Of a DNA stretch of 64,000 bases, positions 1 through 7,780 are shown piece after piece (position 1 is the stretch's first letter; the number at the start of each line of letters is the position of its first letter). The notes under the pieces are model-generated. The model worked only from the letters and a program-made list of their open reading frames with translations, was not told the DNA's origin and did not search any database. A program made the translations under genes and the position numbers. This DNA comes from Clostridiales bacterium (GTDB lineage Bacteria > Bacillota > Clostridia > Oscillospirales > Oscillospiraceae), in the NCBI GenBank assembly GCA_004553545.1, contig SFLD01000019.1:1-64000 (forward strand), given 5' to 3'.

Positions 1-68
1 TGAGTCGTATAATTCTTAGGGGTAGGTTTTCTACATAGCTCGTCAATGAGTTCCTCTTTCTTTGGCAT
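1..68 (-). CDS. HicA-like toxin, N-terminal fragment (runs off the window)
   Basis: Only the first 22 codons are present, on the minus strand, beginning at an ATG (66-68) preceded by a GAGGGGG-type ribosome binding site. The visible start, MPKKEELIDELCRKPTPKN, resembles the N-terminus of clostridial HicA mRNA interferases, whose dsRBD-like fold cleaves mRNA and is neutralised by HicB. The catalytic His lies beyond the window, so the assignment rests on N-terminal similarity alone. A consensus promoter and repeated TTGCAA motifs lie directly upstream. The local A+T richness and the attachment-site remnant at 587-631 suggest it belongs to an integrated element extending to the left. Confidence 0.5.
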   Translation of the reverse strand, partial: MPKKEELIDELCRKPTPKNYTT

Positions 69-80
69 ACTGGCCCCCTC

Positions 81-180
81 AGTTGCAACTAATTTGTAGT
101 TGCAATTATAGTAAGTACTTCGACAATTGTCAAGATTGCAACTCTACCATTAGCCAATTCTATGCTTGTCAATATTGCAA
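81..180. promoter_or_regulatory. Repeated TTGCAA motifs around the promoter, possible autoregulatory operators
   Basis: TTGCAA occurs at 83-88, 100-105, 136-141 and 175-180. The first lies inside the palindrome AGTTGCAACT (81-90). Two copies are preceded by TTGTCAA-like sequence. The copies flank and overlap the promoter, as expected for operators of a toxin-antitoxin repressor. Function is inferred. Confidence 0.45.
105..133 (-). promoter_or_regulatory. Sigma-A promoter for the HicA-like gene
   Basis: On the minus strand there is a perfect TTGACA (128-133), a 17-nt spacer and a perfect TATAAT (105-110). The start codon is about 37 nt downstream of the -10 box. Confidence 0.8.
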
Positions 181-586
181 TAATGACATATTAAAAACAA
201 GTTGAATTCCTTTCGCACCTTGTTTGCGATTACTTCAGTGTGCTACATAGTCTCTCAATATCCATAGTTACATAAATCCATTCCTACTCCCTGCCTATAT
301 CTGTATGTAAAACAAGAGGAAGTCAGCTTCCGCTTCCTTCCTCTTGAACGATGTCAAATTATCGGGTAAGATAGTTCCAAAGTGTCCTTGTGTTGGGGGA
401 TGACAGCTCAAAATCTGTCTAATATTTGTCTAATAGCAGGTTCGATTTGAGAGCAAAACGAGCCAATATCGGACGATATTTTCAGATACTCCGCAACAGG
501 CAGTTCAACAAAAAAGCCTGTATTTATGCGGGTTTGCGGGCATTTTGAAGCACGGCGTACCACAAGGCACAATCCGAACGACGTGG
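181..586. other. Non-coding, A+T-rich end of the integrated element
   Basis: No credible gene is seen here. A perfect 10-bp inverted repeat (CAAGAGGAAG at 313-322 with CTTCCTCTTG at 337-346) could form a stem with a 14-nt loop. Read on the minus strand it is followed by TTTT, so it could be a weak terminator. Base composition is clearly lower in G+C than the region to the right of the tRNA fragment. Confidence 0.4.
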
Positions 587-631
587 CTCCTAAGCGGAAG
601 GCCGCTGGTTCGAATCCAGTTCGGGGTGCCA
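587..631 (+). other. 3' half of tRNA-Arg(CCU), attachment-site remnant
   Basis: From the anticodon loop CTCCTAA (587-593, anticodon CCT at 589-591) the sequence follows a tRNA: 3' anticodon stem GCGGA, variable loop, T arm GCTGG-TTCGAAT-CCAGT, 3' acceptor strand TCGGGGT, discriminator G and encoded CCA (629-631). The matching 5' acceptor strand and D arm are absent upstream, so this is not a functional tRNA. Loss of everything 5' of the anticodon loop is the usual footprint of tyrosine-recombinase integration into a tRNA gene. The intact, reconstituted tRNA and the integrase would then lie at the other end of the element, outside the window. Confidence 0.75.
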
Positions 632-632
632 A

Positions 633-668
633 AAGCGCCATCACCGCAGACGGTGACGGCGCTTTTTT
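633..668 (+). terminator. Rho-independent terminator of the original tRNA gene
   Basis: A GC-rich hairpin (left arm GCGCCATCACCG, right arm CGGTGACGGCGC) followed by a T run sits directly after the CCA end, as expected for the native downstream sequence of the tRNA. Confidence 0.75.
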
Positions 669-747
669 GTTTCTCAGAAGAGCCGGACGGCGCATCCGGC
701 GGCTCCGCCCGGAGTGGCATAGCTCGCCCGCTTTTCGGGCAAGGGCC

Positions 748-1437
748 TTACCGCGCCTTTCCGCAAAGGCACAGGAGGCCGCCGAACATCCAGAGGCAGC
801 CCACCGCCAGCCAGCCGCAGGCGATGGCGTTGAGGGCCGGGAGGTTGCCGAGAAAGCCCAGGGCCTGGGCTGCGAGGCCCCCCACCAGGGGCGAGAAGAC
901 CCAGCACCACCTGGGGTAGGGCGTATGGCCCTTGGCAAAGGCGGCGATCTGCGTTACCGCCAGCAGCAGGAAGAAGACCCAGAAGAGGGCCGTGGCGGGC
1001 AGGAGGAAGTACAGGGCGAATTTCACCAGGGTCTCCTCGGGGAGACCCTGCCTTGCCAGGAAGACCAGGGCGCAGGTGGGCACGTGGAAACCGCAGGCAC
1101 CGAAGATCAGGTAGCCCAGGATGCCGCTCCGGTAACGGTGGGCGTCCCGGGGGGATCTCTCCACCATTAGGCGGTAGACGCCGAAAAAGCTCAGCCCCTC
1201 CAGCGTCATGCCGAAAAGCCCCAGGAGGGCCGAGGCCAGGATGCCGCCGTCACTGGTCGCCGTGTAGGCGGAGAGCATCCGGAAAAGGCCGGTGAGGCTC
1301 TCGTCCTCCACGCCCCAGCCCAAGATCAGGTCCCCGGCGAGATGCAGGAGGGCGCCGAAAACGCCGATGGTCAGGAGCTTCCGCACCCGGGGCCAGTCCA
1401 GCTGCCGGGGGATGCCGATGTCGTTGAAGTCAGCCAT
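748..1437 (-). CDS. DUF6796-like polytopic membrane protein (copy 1)
   Basis: This 229-residue, strongly hydrophobic protein has about six predicted membrane segments. It resembles the DUF6796 group: an early LLHLAGDLILGW segment corresponds to a G-x-L-x-x-x-GD motif, and a late YPRW motif precedes the last segments. It is a paralogue of the products at 5745-6371 and 8562-9269. It is the last gene of the 13-gene operon and overlaps the LCMT-like gene upstream by 8 nt. Function is unknown. Pairing with an LCMT-type methyltransferase occurs twice in this operon, so the two may act on the same membrane-associated substrate (inference). Confidence 0.75.
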   Translation of the reverse strand: MADFNDIGIPRQLDWPRVRKLLTIGVFGALLHLAGDLILGWGVEDESLTGLFRMLSAYTATSDGGILASALLGLFGMTLEGLSFFGVYRLMVERSPRDAHRYRSGILGYLIFGACGFHVPTCALVFLARQGLPEETLVKFALYFLLPATALFWVFFLLLAVTQIAAFAKGHTPYPRWCWVFSPLVGGLAAQALGFLGNLPALNAIACGWLAVGCLWMFGGLLCLCGKAR

Positions 1438-2281
1438 TTTCCCCTCCCTTTCCGAAGTCCAGGCGGACGATGCGCATCTTCATCTTCCCGTCTCCGACCT
1501 TGGAGAGGAAGCGGAAGAAACCGCTGACGCTGGGGTCCCTCAGGTCGTGATAGCCCAGCATATAGCCCCGCTGGGAGACCCGCAGCCCCGGCGCCCAGTC
1601 CCGAAGCTCGTTCTCCGGGTCCTCCACGGAGAAGTAGGCCCCCACGTCCCGGATCTTGGCGCTCTTGATCCAGGTCTTCCGCATCAGCTTCACGGCGGAC
1701 CTTCCGGCGGCGTCAAAGACCAGCTTGCCGCCGGGGAAGGCCGCCGCCATGGCGGAGACCAGGGTTCGGACCTGCTCTTTCAGGAAGTAGTAGAAGACCC
1801 CGGCGGCAAAAAAGACCGCGCCGCCGGAGGCGTCGATCCTCTCAAACCAGGCCGTGTCGTTGAGGTCGCAGGGGATGTTCTCCTCCCGCTCCCCGGCGGG
1901 CAGCAGATGGTCCCGCACGGCGATGACATCCGGGAAGTCCAGGTTGTAGATCCTGCACTGCCCGTTGTCGCAGCTCCGGCCGGTGTCGTCCAGCCCGCAG
2001 CCCAGGTTCACCACCGCCGCCGTGGGGTGGTCCCGGAGGTAGTCCCGGACCTCCCAAGCAAGGTCACTCTGCCGCATGGCTGCCTCCAGAAAGCCGAAGC
2101 GGTACATGGTCCCCTTGGATTTCTTCTCCAGGTCCGAGAAGTCGTAGTCAATCTCCTCCATCAGGCGGAGGGCGGTCTCATCCCGGTAGAGGCCGGGGTA
2201 CTGCTCCGAGCACATCTTCCGCCCGTAGAGGGGGATGACCAGGGTCTCCTGGACGGTGTTTCTCTCAATGTGGTATTTCAT
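1430..2281 (-). CDS. LCMT/TcmP-like class I SAM-dependent O-methyltransferase
   Basis: This 283-residue protein has the SAM-binding motif VVNLGCGLDDTG around residue 91, followed by YNLDFPD. That arrangement is typical of the leucine carboxyl methyltransferase / TcmP superfamily, which methylates carboxylates or phenolic and polyketide hydroxyls. There is no signal peptide, so it is cytoplasmic. Its start overlaps the upstream ATC-hydrolase-like gene by 4 nt and its end overlaps the downstream membrane gene, indicating tight translational coupling. It is a paralogue of 7781-8569. The substrate is unknown. Confidence 0.8.
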   Translation of the reverse strand: MKYHIERNTVQETLVIPLYGRKMCSEQYPGLYRDETALRLMEEIDYDFSDLEKKSKGTMYRFGFLEAAMRQSDLAWEVRDYLRDHPTAAVVNLGCGLDDTGRSCDNGQCRIYNLDFPDVIAVRDHLLPAGEREENIPCDLNDTAWFERIDASGGAVFFAAGVFYYFLKEQVRTLVSAMAAAFPGGKLVFDAAGRSAVKLMRKTWIKSAKIRDVGAYFSVEDPENELRDWAPGLRVSQRGYMLGYHDLRDPSVSGFFRFLSKVGDGKMKMRIVRLDFGKGGENG

Positions 2282-2886
2282 CTTCCATCCTCCTTGATCT
2301 TCAGGCAGAAATCGCAGCGTCCGCCGCCCCGGCCCAGGGTCTCGGTCCTGCGCCAGAGGAGCCGGGGATGCAGGTCGCCGTAGGTGATGTCATCGCTGTC
2401 GCAGAAGCAGGGGCAGAGCTCCGGGCAGCCATAGCGGACGCAGGCGTCGTGATAGGGGCATTTCGTCATGTCGATGCGCCAGACGGACCCTGTGACCTCC
2501 AGCTCCCTGGCGGCAAAGCCCGCGGCGGAGCCGAAGAATTTCCTGGTCCCCCTGGCAAAGAGTCCCGGCACCCGCCGCCAGAGCCCCGGGATGCGCAGAA
2601 GGCCCAGGATGCCCTTCCGGAGCTTCCAGGCCCGCTCCTCCACATAGCCGTGGAGGGTCGCCAGGGCCTCCTCCCGGGGGAGGACGGTCTGCAGGACCTG
2701 ATAGGCCGCGATGCTGGGGAGGATCTGGCTCTCCAGGTGGAACTTCTCCTCCGGCGTCGCCCCGGCGTTCTCCTCCCGGAGCTCCGCCAGGCGCTTTTCG
2801 AGGGCCCAGTTCAGCGCCTCCGCCTGCTCCGGGAAGCGCTGGGCCGCCGTTTTCTGAAAGGCGGTGACGAGGTAGTTCTTTTTCAT
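2278..2886 (-). CDS. L-2-amino-thiazoline-4-carboxylic acid hydrolase-like protein
   Basis: This 202-residue protein resembles the ATC hydrolase family: a helical N-terminal half, then a Cys-rich C-terminal half with CPYHDACVRYGCPELC followed by CFCDSDD. The named family activity opens the thiazoline ring of ATC on the way to cysteine, but most family members in Clostridia are uncharacterised, and the Cys cluster could instead bind a metal. It overlaps both neighbours by 4 nt in the operon. The family call is fairly secure and the reaction here is not. Confidence 0.65.
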   Translation of the reverse strand: MKKNYLVTAFQKTAAQRFPEQAEALNWALEKRLAELREENAGATPEEKFHLESQILPSIAAYQVLQTVLPREEALATLHGYVEERAWKLRKGILGLLRIPGLWRRVPGLFARGTRKFFGSAAGFAARELEVTGSVWRIDMTKCPYHDACVRYGCPELCPCFCDSDDITYGDLHPRLLWRRTETLGRGGGRCDFCLKIKEDGR

Positions 2887-3665
2887 GGCTCCTCCCTCCG
2901 AAGGACCGGCAATTCCGGGAGCTTTCCCGTCTCCATCACCGAGATCAGCATCGCTGCAAAGCCCTCCGGGTCCCGGATCTGATACTGCATGTGGTCATAG
3001 CCCTCAAAGACCGGGAACTGCCCCTTCGGGTAGGCCGCCATCACGGCGGGGCGGTACTTGAAGTGGTCCTCCGCGCTGCCGAAGGCAAAGAAGCAGCGCG
3101 CCTGCAGCGCCTCCGGCAGGGAGGGGAAGGGGGCATCCACGAGACTGTCCCCCAGCTGGCGGCGGAGATCTCCATAGCGCAGGGCCTGTCCCGCCGCAAT
3201 GAAATAGGGCCTGATGGCCGCATCGTCGCACCAGAGGATCTTTTTCAGCGTCCCGCCCCGGGTCCACCAGAGGCTCTTGATGGCGAGATACAGGAAGGGC
3301 GTCATGAGACGCCGGGTACTCCGCTTGATCCTCACAAACTGCCCGCCGTCAAAGTAGGCGTGCCCCACCGGGAGCTTCGTCTGAGAGAGGAAGGCCGCCG
3401 CCAGGTCCGCCCCCAGGGAGGAGGAGACCACGAGCGCCAGCTCCCGGACCCCCTGGGCGCGGAGGAAGTCCTCCACCTGGCGGATCTCGTCTTCCTTGCT
3501 GACGTAGCGCTCTCCCGCGCAGTAGACGGAGGAGGTGGGCATCACGCAGAAGTACCGCTCCCGCAGGAACTGCGCCACCGGCTCGCTGCTCTCCCCCACC
3601 ACGCCCATGGCGTGGAAGAAGAGCACCACCGGCTTTCCCTTTTCGCCCAAGGTCTCAAAGTGCAT
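2883..3665 (-). CDS. Alpha/beta hydrolase
   Basis: This 260-residue protein has an alpha/beta-hydrolase layout. VVLFFHAMG at about residues 13-21 is an oxyanion-hole strand, and SSSLG at 81-85 is a nucleophile elbow whose first Gly is replaced by Ser. There is an acidic residue in GSAEDHF and a candidate catalytic His in GYDHMQY near the C-terminus. It is probably a cytoplasmic esterase, thioesterase or lactonase. The start overlaps the upstream methyltransferase by 11 nt. It is one of three hydrolases in the operon and is not closely similar to the other two. Confidence 0.7.
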   Translation of the reverse strand: MHFETLGEKGKPVVLFFHAMGVVGESSEPVAQFLRERYFCVMPTSSVYCAGERYVSKEDEIRQVEDFLRAQGVRELALVVSSSLGADLAAAFLSQTKLPVGHAYFDGGQFVRIKRSTRRLMTPFLYLAIKSLWWTRGGTLKKILWCDDAAIRPYFIAAGQALRYGDLRRQLGDSLVDAPFPSLPEALQARCFFAFGSAEDHFKYRPAVMAAYPKGQFPVFEGYDHMQYQIRDPEGFAAMLISVMETGKLPELPVLRREEP

Positions 3666-4275
3666 CCGATCTGCCTCCCTTCCGGATCACCGCCACCGCG
3701 CAGGGGATGCGCCCCTGGCAGAGGGTGTAGCGCACGTCCGTATAGCCTGCGGCCACCAGAAAATCCTGGTAGCTCTCCGGGGTGAAGGCCCGCTGGAAGT
3801 CCGCCCCCGCCCTGCCGATGGCACCGGAGACCGGGTTGCTGCCGCCACTCTCCGTCTTGTTCATATAGGTGGGCAGGAGGATGCGACCGCCCTTCCGGCA
3901 GACCCGGTCCAGCTCCGCCAGCGCCCGCTCCGGCTCCTTCAGAAGGTGGATGACGTTGGCCGCCACCACCGCGTCAAAGGACTCGTCCGGGAAGTCGATG
4001 TGCAGGATGTCCCCCTGCCGGAAGGTCAGGTTGGGATGGCTGCCGAGCTTCCGCCGGGCCACCTGCAGCATCCTCTCCGAGAGGTCCGTGGCCACGAGGG
4101 AGCGGCAGCGCTCCGCGATGACCCCGCTGAGGAGCCCCGTGCCGCAGGCGCACTCCAGCACCTCGTCCTCCGGGCGGATCTCCTCCGCCACCGCGGCGCA
4201 GAGAGCCTCATTGGCCCGCCGGTTGATATGATTGGCAAAGAGGTCATAGACCCCGGCCACCCTGTCCCAGAACAT
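3655..4275 (-). CDS. UbiE-type class I SAM-dependent methyltransferase
   Basis: This 206-residue protein has motif I VLECACGTG at about residues 39-47, a post-I acidic strand (LVATDLSERML), and an FRQGDILHIDFPDESFDAV segment typical of small-molecule C/O/N-methyltransferases of the UbiE/COQ5 type. The N-terminal YDLFANHI is also typical of that group. It is the third gene from the end but three of the operon. A 47-nt gap separates it from the frameshifted membrane gene upstream. The substrate is unknown. Confidence 0.8.
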   Translation of the reverse strand: MFWDRVAGVYDLFANHINRRANEALCAAVAEEIRPEDEVLECACGTGLLSGVIAERCRSLVATDLSERMLQVARRKLGSHPNLTFRQGDILHIDFPDESFDAVVAANVIHLLKEPERALAELDRVCRKGGRILLPTYMNKTESGGSNPVSGAIGRAGADFQRAFTPESYQDFLVAAGYTDVRYTLCQGRIPCAVAVIRKGGRSDAL

Positions 4276-4322
4276 CCCGCATCACCTCGAAAATCATGAT
4301 TCAATGTCCGGAAGCTCCGGCC

Positions 4323-4813
4323 TCAGCGCAGGATCAGCGCCATGATCCCGGCGAGGATCGCCGCGATCCCCAGCATGCCGAGGGTGCCGAAGAGCCACTT
4401 CCGCTTTTATCCTGGGCATTGATATAGGGCTTCATCTGCTCCGTCCCCGGGATGGTCCAGGCCTTGGTGTGGCCCACCCACCACTCGTCGATCAAAAAGC
4501 GGTCCATGAGGTTCAGAACGAAGAGGATGCCGAAGAGCTGCCAGAAGCCCGTGAGAAACCCCCGGGCGCCGTTGACGGCGTAGACGAAGATCAGCACGTA
4601 GGCGATGTAGATGGGCAGGCACACGGCCTTGAAGCGCAGGGCGTTTTTCCGGATCTTCTCCCTTGTGGTGAGGCCCAGGGCGACGCAGCGCTCCTGCACA
4701 TCCGCGTGGTAGAGATGCACCATCCCCACGGCCCCGTTCCGGATGCCGACGGCGCAGACCAGCATCAGAATGACCCCCAGGCCAACGCCCTCCAAAAGAA
4801 CTCGCAGCAGCAT
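4323..4813 (-). pseudogene. Conserved membrane protein with a -1 frameshift near its C-terminus
   Basis: The first 136 codons encode two or three membrane segments and a WWVGHTKAWTIPGTEQMKPY stretch. At about 4405-4410 the frame changes in an A run (GATAAAAGCGG). The original frame then continues as a low-complexity Ser/Arg tail. The alternative frame encodes KRKWLFGTLGMLGIAAILAG and ends at a TGA at 4323-4325, giving a plausible final membrane helix after a basic stop-transfer cluster. Restoring one A (GAT AAA AAG CGG) rejoins the frames. It may be a real indel, a sequencing error, or slippage. I recognise no named family. Confidence 0.65.
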
Positions 4814-4825
4814 TTCTCTCGCTCC

Positions 4826-5731
4826 TTACTTGCTTAAAATGTCCGTGATCCTGGCGAAGTCCTCCCTCGCCTCCTTGAAATAGGGCAGCATGCAGTAGCA
4901 GTGGACCATCCCCGGCCGGGCGAAGGCCGTGTGGGGGACGCCCGCCCGGTCGCAGGCCGCCTCAAAGTCCGGCAGGGCGCCGTAGAGGACCTCGTCCGCG
5001 GAGTAGAGGAAATGGATGTCCCCCACGCCGGTAAAGTCCCCCCGGGAGCCGGAGAGCATGTAGTCCGGCACGTTCTCCTGCCCGTGGCGCATGAACTTCT
5101 CCACCGTCACCATGAAGGCGTAGTCGATGGCCACGTCCCTGGGATTCAGGGCCTGCATCCGCGCCTTTTCCGCGTCGTTCCAGGGGACCTCGCCGGGGGA
5201 CACCGCCACGATGTGCCTGGGCTGGGGCAGGGGATGCCCCAGGGCGCTGTTGTGGGTGGCGATGCCCAGGGCCAACGCCCCGCCGGAGGAGAAGCCGCAG
5301 GTGCTGATGTTCCCGCCGCCGTAGAGGGCGGTCATTTTCCGGTAGCACGCAAAGGCCATGTCATAGGTCTCTGTGATGCAGTGCTCCGTGCAGAGGGGGT
5401 AGAACGGGAACCAGATGTCGCAGCCGGAGTCCCGCCCCAGCTTGCGCATCACGGGAAGGTCCCCCTTATCCGGGCCGATGACCATGCCCCCGCCGAAGAA
5501 GTAGAGAACGGCCCGCTCCGAGGGCTCCGGGTGCTGCCGGACGATGAGGCAGGGGAAGCCGTTCACCGTGACGGTCTCATAGTAGGCCTTGTGGTCCGTG
5601 GGGGTGAAGACGCCCCGGTTCCGGTTTTGCTTTTTGATGACCTTCGCGATCTCCTCCTCCGGGAGCCGGAAGGCCTTCTTGGCCCCGGAGAGCCGGTAGG
5701 CTCCCCGCAGGGCGGATGCGAACATGCTCAT
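4826..5731 (-). CDS. HSL-type alpha/beta hydrolase (esterase-like)
   Basis: This 301-residue protein is similar to the hormone-sensitive-lipase branch of alpha/beta hydrolases. FGGGMV at about 79-84 stands in for the usual HGGG oxyanion motif. The nucleophile elbow GFSSG is at 146-150 (Ser148), the acid is probably the Asp in SADEVL, and the catalytic His is in PGMVHCY. It likely hydrolyses short acyl or methyl esters. It lies 13 nt downstream of a DUF6796-like gene and 12 nt upstream of the frameshifted membrane gene. Replacement of the first His of HGGG by Phe is unusual but does not by itself abolish activity. Confidence 0.75.
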   Translation of the reverse strand: MSMFASALRGAYRLSGAKKAFRLPEEEIAKVIKKQNRNRGVFTPTDHKAYYETVTVNGFPCLIVRQHPEPSERAVLYFFGGGMVIGPDKGDLPVMRKLGRDSGCDIWFPFYPLCTEHCITETYDMAFACYRKMTALYGGGNISTCGFSSGGALALGIATHNSALGHPLPQPRHIVAVSPGEVPWNDAEKARMQALNPRDVAIDYAFMVTVEKFMRHGQENVPDYMLSGSRGDFTGVGDIHFLYSADEVLYGALPDFEAACDRAGVPHTAFARPGMVHCYCMLPYFKEAREDFARITDILSK

Positions 5732-5744
5732 GCTTTCTTCCTCC

Positions 5745-6371
5745 TTACAGCAGGAAAATGAGTCCCAGGAACATCCCGGCGTTCACCAGGTTCCCGGTGC
5801 CGACGATCCGAAAGGCGGCCGATGCCAGAAAGAGCGGCAGCGTGTTGCAGAGGCAGGCCCAGCGGGGCAGGGACGTGATCCCCGCCGCCACCGCCAGGAA
5901 GAACGAGACCGCAAAGAGCAGCAGCCCCGCATAGCAGACCGCCATGGTGACGGCGCTCTTCTGAAAGAACTCCACGATGGCGGCCCGGGCCTCCTCCGTC
6001 TTCCCCAGCCGGAGATAGAACCACTCCACCGTCCCGCAGAAGACGTGGTGGGCCACCCCCGGCAGGAGAAAGGGGATGCTGCCCGCCAGCATCAGCCCGG
6101 CCGCGATGGCCGAGAAGGAGCGCATCCACTCCGCGAGAGCCAGATACCCCGGGAAGGCCGCCGCCATGGCGAAGACGCCCCAGAGGGAGGCCCCCATAGG
6201 CCGCGCCGGGGGCGTCTTCCCCAGCACGGCGGAGAGGCGGGCGTTGTCCTGCAGGTCAGGGAAGGCGAAGCGCCCGCCCTCCAGACACGTGAGCCGCCGG
6301 TCGCAGACCCAGAGCACGAGATGCGCCCCGCAGGCAAGCCCCAGCAGCGCCCGGATGACCGCCATGCTCAT
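5745..6371 (-). CDS. DUF6796-like polytopic membrane protein (copy 2)
   Basis: This 208-residue hydrophobic protein has five or six predicted membrane segments. The late SLPRW motif and the arrangement of its final segments match copy 1 (YPRW) and copy 3 (ILPRK). The central VAHHVFCGTVEWFYLRLG loop corresponds to the loop carrying FHVPTCALVFLA in copy 1. Its start overlaps the upstream hydrolase stop by 4 nt (ATGA). Function is unknown. It could be a carrier or a membrane enzyme subunit, and it has no nucleotide-binding motif. Confidence 0.65.
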   Translation of the reverse strand: MSMAVIRALLGLACGAHLVLWVCDRRLTCLEGGRFAFPDLQDNARLSAVLGKTPPARPMGASLWGVFAMAAAFPGYLALAEWMRSFSAIAAGLMLAGSIPFLLPGVAHHVFCGTVEWFYLRLGKTEEARAAIVEFFQKSAVTMAVCYAGLLLFAVSFFLAVAAGITSLPRWACLCNTLPLFLASAAFRIVGTGNLVNAGMFLGLIFLL

Positions 6372-7162
6372 TTCACGCCTTCCTTCCCCAGGGACGCCCG
6401 GTGGGCAGCCTGGACCTCCCGGGAGAAGCGCTCCGGCTGCTCCCCGGCGAGGCCGCCGTGGCCGAGGTCCGGAAAGATCTTCTCTGTAAAGGGATATCCC
6501 TTTTCGCGGAGCGCGCTCAGGTTTTGGGAGAGCTTCTGATCCACGCTCCCCCGGATGCCGTACCAGAGGTGGGCGTCCGTCTTTTCAAAGAGGGTAAAGT
6601 CCGTCTTCCTCCCCAGGAAGAAGTAGCCCTGGTTTTTCCAGCTCCGCCAGGTGGCCTTGCCGTAGAGGATGCGATCCGCTTCCTCCAGGGTCCGGCCGGA
6701 GACCCTGGCCAGGAATCTCTTGCGCCGGGGGCCGGGGTGGCCCATGACGGCGTAGAAGAGGCCGGTATAGAAAAAGCAGTAGACGTCCTTGCCCCACTTG
6801 CTTCGGATATTGGGATAGTCCTTCAGGCCCATGCCGTCCGCAATGGTGGTGGTGACGGTGAGGCGGGGGTCCGCCAGGACCTCCATAAGGATCCGGCAGC
6901 CGTAGGAGATGCCGTAGAGGATGTCGATCTTTCCGCCATAGTGCTCCACAAGATGATCCCCCAGGCGCTTGGCCTCGTCCATAGGGGAGCGGAACTCCGT
7001 CTCCGGCTCGTCGGGGTTGAAGCCGTCGTAGGCCACCAGGACCACGTGGTAGACCCTGGCCATCTCCTGGGCCGTCGGCAGCATCCCCCGGTAGCTGGTG
7101 CCGCCACCGTGGAGCATCACCATGAGCTCCGGGTGCTCCTGGCCGAACTCAAAGTACTTCAT
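6368..7162 (-). CDS. Alpha/beta hydrolase
   Basis: I chose the ATG at 7160-7162, which follows GGGGGAGGC and overlaps the upstream methyltransferase stop as ATGA. An upstream extension in the same frame has no family character. The 264-residue protein shows LHGGGTSYRG at about 17-26 (oxyanion loop), GISYGCR at 84-90 (nucleophile Ser86) and LGHGG near residue 240 (catalytic His). This fits a complete catalytic triad of a cytoplasmic esterase or thioesterase. It is the third hydrolase of the operon and is distinct from the HSL-like one. Confidence 0.75.
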   Translation of the reverse strand: MKYFEFGQEHPELMVMLHGGGTSYRGMLPTAQEMARVYHVVLVAYDGFNPDEPETEFRSPMDEAKRLGDHLVEHYGGKIDILYGISYGCRILMEVLADPRLTVTTTIADGMGLKDYPNIRSKWGKDVYCFFYTGLFYAVMGHPGPRRKRFLARVSGRTLEEADRILYGKATWRSWKNQGYFFLGRKTDFTLFEKTDAHLWYGIRGSVDQKLSQNLSALREKGYPFTEKIFPDLGHGGLAGEQPERFSREVQAAHRASLGKEGVK

Positions 7163-7776
7163 GCCTCCCCCTTCCGGGCGGTGACGCAGAGCCAGCCCTT
7201 TCCGTTCTGGTGGACCCGGATGTCCTGAAAGCCCGCCTGCTGGAGGAAGCCCCGCAGCTCCTCCGGCGTGTAGATGGTCATGCCGGGGATCTTCTCCGTC
7301 CATTTTTCGTCCTTGGGGTCCTCCCCGCCGCACTCGTTGCAGAGGAGGAAGGTGCCGCCAGGCTTCAGCACCCGCCGGACCTCCCGGAAGCTCCGGGGCA
7401 GCTCCGGCCAGAAGTAGACGGTCTCAAAGGCGGTGGCGGCGTCAAACCAGTTCCCGGCGAAGAGCATATCCTGGACGCTACCCTGGGTCACCACGCAGCG
7501 GCCCTCCTGAATGGCCTTGCGGTTCAATTCCTGGGCCTTCTCCACACTGACGGGGGAGTAGTCGATGCCCTTCACAATCCCCGCCGGGCAGGCTTTCAGG
7601 AGCTTTGCCAGGTTGGCGCCCCCGCCGCAGCCGCAGTCCAGCACCCTGGCGTCCGCCGCCAGAGGGAGGAACTGGAAGCCCCAGTCGGCGAGAGCCCGGT
7701 GGCCCAGGTTCATGGCGTTCACCATCAGCTTTCCGCCGAGGCCCTGGGGCTTTCTCGTGTTCTCGAAAAAAGACAT
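7159..7776 (-). CDS. UbiE-type class I SAM-dependent methyltransferase
   Basis: The start is the ATG at 7774-7776, preceded by GAGGGTGAGGGC and 4 nt after the LCMT-like gene. The 205-residue product has motif I VLDCGCGGG at about 45-53, a following IDYSPVSVEKAQ strand and helix, and the VLKPGGTFLLCNE strand typical of small-molecule methyltransferases. It is cytoplasmic. It resembles the products of 3655-4275 and 9266-9955 only in the general SAM fold, suggesting different substrates or successive methylations rather than recent triplication. Confidence 0.8.
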   Translation of the reverse strand: MSFFENTRKPQGLGGKLMVNAMNLGHRALADWGFQFLPLAADARVLDCGCGGGANLAKLLKACPAGIVKGIDYSPVSVEKAQELNRKAIQEGRCVVTQGSVQDMLFAGNWFDAATAFETVYFWPELPRSFREVRRVLKPGGTFLLCNECGGEDPKDEKWTEKIPGMTIYTPEELRGFLQQAGFQDIRVHQNGKGWLCVTARKGEA

Positions 7777-7780
7777 GCCC

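Noticed and set aside
526..1170. Long plus-strand open frame over the tRNA fragment and the first membrane gene
   Set aside because: It is an antisense shadow of the 748-1437 gene and reads through a tRNA fragment and a terminator. No family character.
4400..4412. Programmed -1 frameshift in the membrane gene of the operon
   Set aside because: The site GATAAAAGC does not form a good X-XXY-YYZ slippery heptamer and there is no obvious stimulatory structure. A lost A is simpler, though slippage is not excluded.
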